Below the pieces are notes generated by a model that was not told the DNA's origin, did no database searches, and saw nothing but the letters and a program-made list of their open reading frames with translations. A stretch of DNA of 8,076 nucleotides from an uncultured Prevotellaceae bacterium (GTDB lineage: Bacteria; Bacteroidota; Bacteroidia; Bacteroidales; Bacteroidaceae): assembly GCA_945787625.1 (NCBI GenBank), contig CALZJL010000049.1, positions 1 to 8,076 on the forward strand. Direction: 5' to 3'. Position numbers and translations under genes: made by a program. Below, in pieces: positions 6,569 to 8,076 of the stretch. Within the stretch, counting starts at the first letter, position 1, and each line of letters begins with the position of its first letter.

Positions 6569-6621
6569 AGGACGGCAGGGGGGGGCTCAGTCCCAGCACT
6601 CTACGTCCTCCCGTCCTTTTT
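6569..6621 (+). terminator. Possible intrinsic terminator at the convergent gene ends
   Basis: AGGACGGCAGG (6569-6579) can pair with CCTCCCGTCCT (6607-6617) at 10 of 11 positions, and the right arm runs into five T (6617-6621) on the plus strand. It lies just after the Nudix stop codon (6546-6548). Against it: the loop is long (27 nt) and the right arm is inside the coding end of the symporter gene on the other strand. Confidence 0.35.
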
Positions 6622-8017
6622 CCATCATAGCCTTTCGGAAGACAGGATCCTTGCCAGCTCTACGCTGCTGCATGTAGTCCCTGAGGAGGAAAAAGACCTT
6701 GGGCGATAGCTGCACGATGGCCACCAGATTGACCAGCGTCATGGTACCCATGGCCAGATCCACGATGCTCCATGCCTCCTGCAACGACATCAAGGCACCA
6801 CTCATGACGGTAACCGCCGTGAGAATGCGGAATAGGTTGACGTAAAGTTTCTTCCCTGTAATGAAGCGTATGTTAGTCTCGCCATAGAAGTAGTTGGCGA
6901 TGATGGTGCTATAGGCGAAAAAGAAGATTGCAGCCGTGATAAAAAAACCTCCAGCAGGTCCAAGATGTGCCTCCAGGGCATACTTGGTGAGTATGATGCC
7001 ATCGCGTCCGCTGTCATAAAGGCCAGAGAGGAGGATGATAAATGCGGTACAGGTACACACCACGAGGGTGTCAGTAAAGACGCCCAGTGCCTGCAGCAGA
7101 CCTTGCTTCACAGGGTGAGACGTATGAGCTATGGCAGCAGCATTGGGAGCACTGCCCTCGCCGGCCTCATTGCTGAAAAGTCCGCGCTTGACACCCTGCA
7201 TCACAGCCACACCCACAGCACCTCCCACGGCAGAGTCGATGCCGAACGCCTCCCTCACGATGAGGGAGAGCATAGAGGGTATCTCCGTGAGGTTGAGCAC
7301 GATGACCACAAGTGCCAACAAGGCGTAGCCCACGGCCATGACAGGCACCACGATGCTGGAGAAACGCGAGATGCGTTTCACGCCACCAAAGATGATGACC
7401 AAGGTGGCCAGCGTAAGCACGCTGCCTATCCAACGGCGGTCAAGCGAAAGGGAGTCGGAAAGAGCATCACAGAGAGTATTGCTCTGCACAATCTGGTTGG
7501 CCATGCCAAAGGTGATAGTGATAAGCACTGCAAAGAGAATGCCCATCCACTTGCGGTGAAGTCCATACTCCATATAGTAGGCAGGACCTCCGAAGAAGGA
7601 GTCAGGGCCACGCCGTTTGTACAACTGCGCCAAGGTAGCCTCAACGAAAGCCGTAGCGGCACCGAAGAGAGCCATCACCCACATCCAAAACACAGCACCT
7701 GGACCGCCTACAAAGATGGCAGACGCCACACCCGCCAAATTGCCCGTCCCCACACGGCTGGACAGCGAGACTGCAAAGGCCTGAAAAGAGCCTATCTTGC
7801 GCCGTTCACACTCCTCGCCAGACTCTCCTGTTTCCTCATCACGACCACTGAAGACAGGCTTGCCCACCATGATGCGAAACATGTCGCGCCACAGGCGGAA
7901 CTGCACTCCGTGAATCCTTATGGTAAAGAAGAGGGCACAAAATACCAAGGCTGTAATGACCACATACCCCCACAGATAGTCATTGGCCTGCTGTAGCATC
8001 GAAAACACTGTTTCCAT
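6587..8017 (-). CDS. Sodium:alanine/glycine symporter, AGCS family
   Basis: AGCS transporters are inner-membrane carriers that import alanine, glycine or related small amino acids with Na+ or H+. The 476-residue product is of normal family length. Visible family marks: SSRVGTGNLAGVASAI (86-101), directly followed by the signature GGPGAVFWMWVMALFG (104-119), which fits the PROSITE sodium:alanine symporter pattern; FFGGPAYYMEYGL (141-153); and NEAGEGSAPNAAAIAHT (283-299). About ten or more hydrophobic segments are spread over the chain, with a charged cytoplasmic tail (about 446-476). I start it at the ATG complementing 8015-8017 (METVFSMLQQ) because a longer reading would use a TTG at 8050 lying upstream of the -7 promoter element. 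It is convergent with the Nudix gene, 38 bp between stop codons. Neighbours give no substrate hint. Family assignment is firm; the exact substrate is not. Confidence 0.93.
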   Translation of the reverse strand: METVFSMLQQANDYLWGYVVITALVFCALFFTIRIHGVQFRLWRDMFRIMVGKPVFSGRDEETGESGEECERRKIGSFQAFAVSLSSRVGTGNLAGVASAIFVGGPGAVFWMWVMALFGAATAFVEATLAQLYKRRGPDSFFGGPAYYMEYGLHRKWMGILFAVLITITFGMANQIVQSNTLCDALSDSLSLDRRWIGSVLTLATLVIIFGGVKRISRFSSIVVPVMAVGYALLALVVIVLNLTEIPSMLSLIVREAFGIDSAVGGAVGVAVMQGVKRGLFSNEAGEGSAPNAAAIAHTSHPVKQGLLQALGVFTDTLVVCTCTAFIILLSGLYDSGRDGIILTKYALEAHLGPAGGFFITAAIFFFAYSTIIANYFYGETNIRFITGKKLYVNLFRILTAVTVMSGALMSLQEAWSIVDLAMGTMTLVNLVAIVQLSPKVFFLLRDYMQQRRAGKDPVFRKAMMEKGREDVECWD

Positions 8018-8039
8018 ATTCTTGCATTGTCTTTTAGGC

Positions 8040-8047
8040 CAAAGGTA
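8040..8047 (-). promoter_or_regulatory. Bacteroidota-type -7 promoter element for the AGCS gene
   Basis: Read on the minus strand this is TACCTTTG, an exact TAnnTTTG match and identical to the rmuC element. It ends 22 bp before the ATG, implying a leader of only about 15 nt. The upstream DNA to the window edge is A/T-rich, but no clear -33 TTTG is seen. Confidence 0.55.
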
Positions 8048-8076
8048 CAAAAAATAACGGATTTTTCAGCCTTCTG

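Noticed and set aside
6965..7996. A 343-codon open frame on the plus strand, opposite the AGCS gene
   Set aside because: Low-complexity, His/Arg-rich product with no family resemblance, lying wholly over a clear transporter gene on the other strand.
8018..8050. Eleven-residue N-terminal extension of the symporter from a TTG start
   Set aside because: The TTG lies upstream of the -7 promoter element, so it would not be in the expected transcript, and METVFSMLQQ is the more usual type of AGCS N-terminus.
1..8076. tRNA, rRNA, CRISPR array, insertion sequence or phage gene
   Set aside because: No cloverleaf-like segment, regularly spaced long repeats, transposase or phage motifs were seen; nearly all the window is accounted for by five protein genes.

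Overview
The window looks like a piece of a Bacteroidota chromosome, most likely order Bacteroidales (perhaps a Prevotella-like lineage). This is inferred from three intergenic matches to the Bacteroidota -7 promoter element TAnnTTTG, from start codons without a Shine-Dalgarno sequence but with A-rich leaders, and from an RND pump gene fused to an outer-membrane channel, an arrangement I know from this phylum. The species cannot be fixed from the sequence alone.

Layout: (1) positions 1-560, minus strand, hold the N-terminal part of rmuC, which runs off the left edge. (2) A 134-bp divergent intergenic region (561-694) carries a promoter for each side and a 23-bp imperfect palindrome in the rmuC leader. 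(3) Positions 695-5044, plus strand, hold one 1449-codon gene that joins a CzcA/CusA-type heavy-metal RND pump to a TolC-type outer-membrane channel. A typical signal peptide lies inside the protein at the joint. (4) Positions 5045-5172 are a 128-bp spacer built almost entirely of short tandem repeats (11-bp period, then 8-bp period). (5) Positions 5173-6090 encode the lipoprotein adaptor (CzcB/CusB type), which lacks the usual C-terminal membrane-proximal domain. (6) Positions 6138-6548 encode a MutT-class Nudix hydrolase, probably co-transcribed with the pump genes. (7) Positions 6587-8017, minus strand, hold a convergent sodium:alanine/glycine symporter (AGCS family) with its own promoter near the right edge.

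How the genes fit together: the fusion protein and the adaptor supply all three parts of a tripartite efflux system spanning inner membrane, periplasm and outer membrane. Pump residues suggest divalent cations (Zn/Co/Cd/Ni type) rather than Cu(I)/Ag(I). No metal-responsive regulator lies in the window. rmuC, the Nudix gene and the symporter look like ordinary neighbours. I found no clearly undescribed system. The most interesting items are the internal signal peptide at the pump-channel joint, the shortened adaptor, the phased repeats between pump and adaptor genes, and the palindrome in the rmuC leader.
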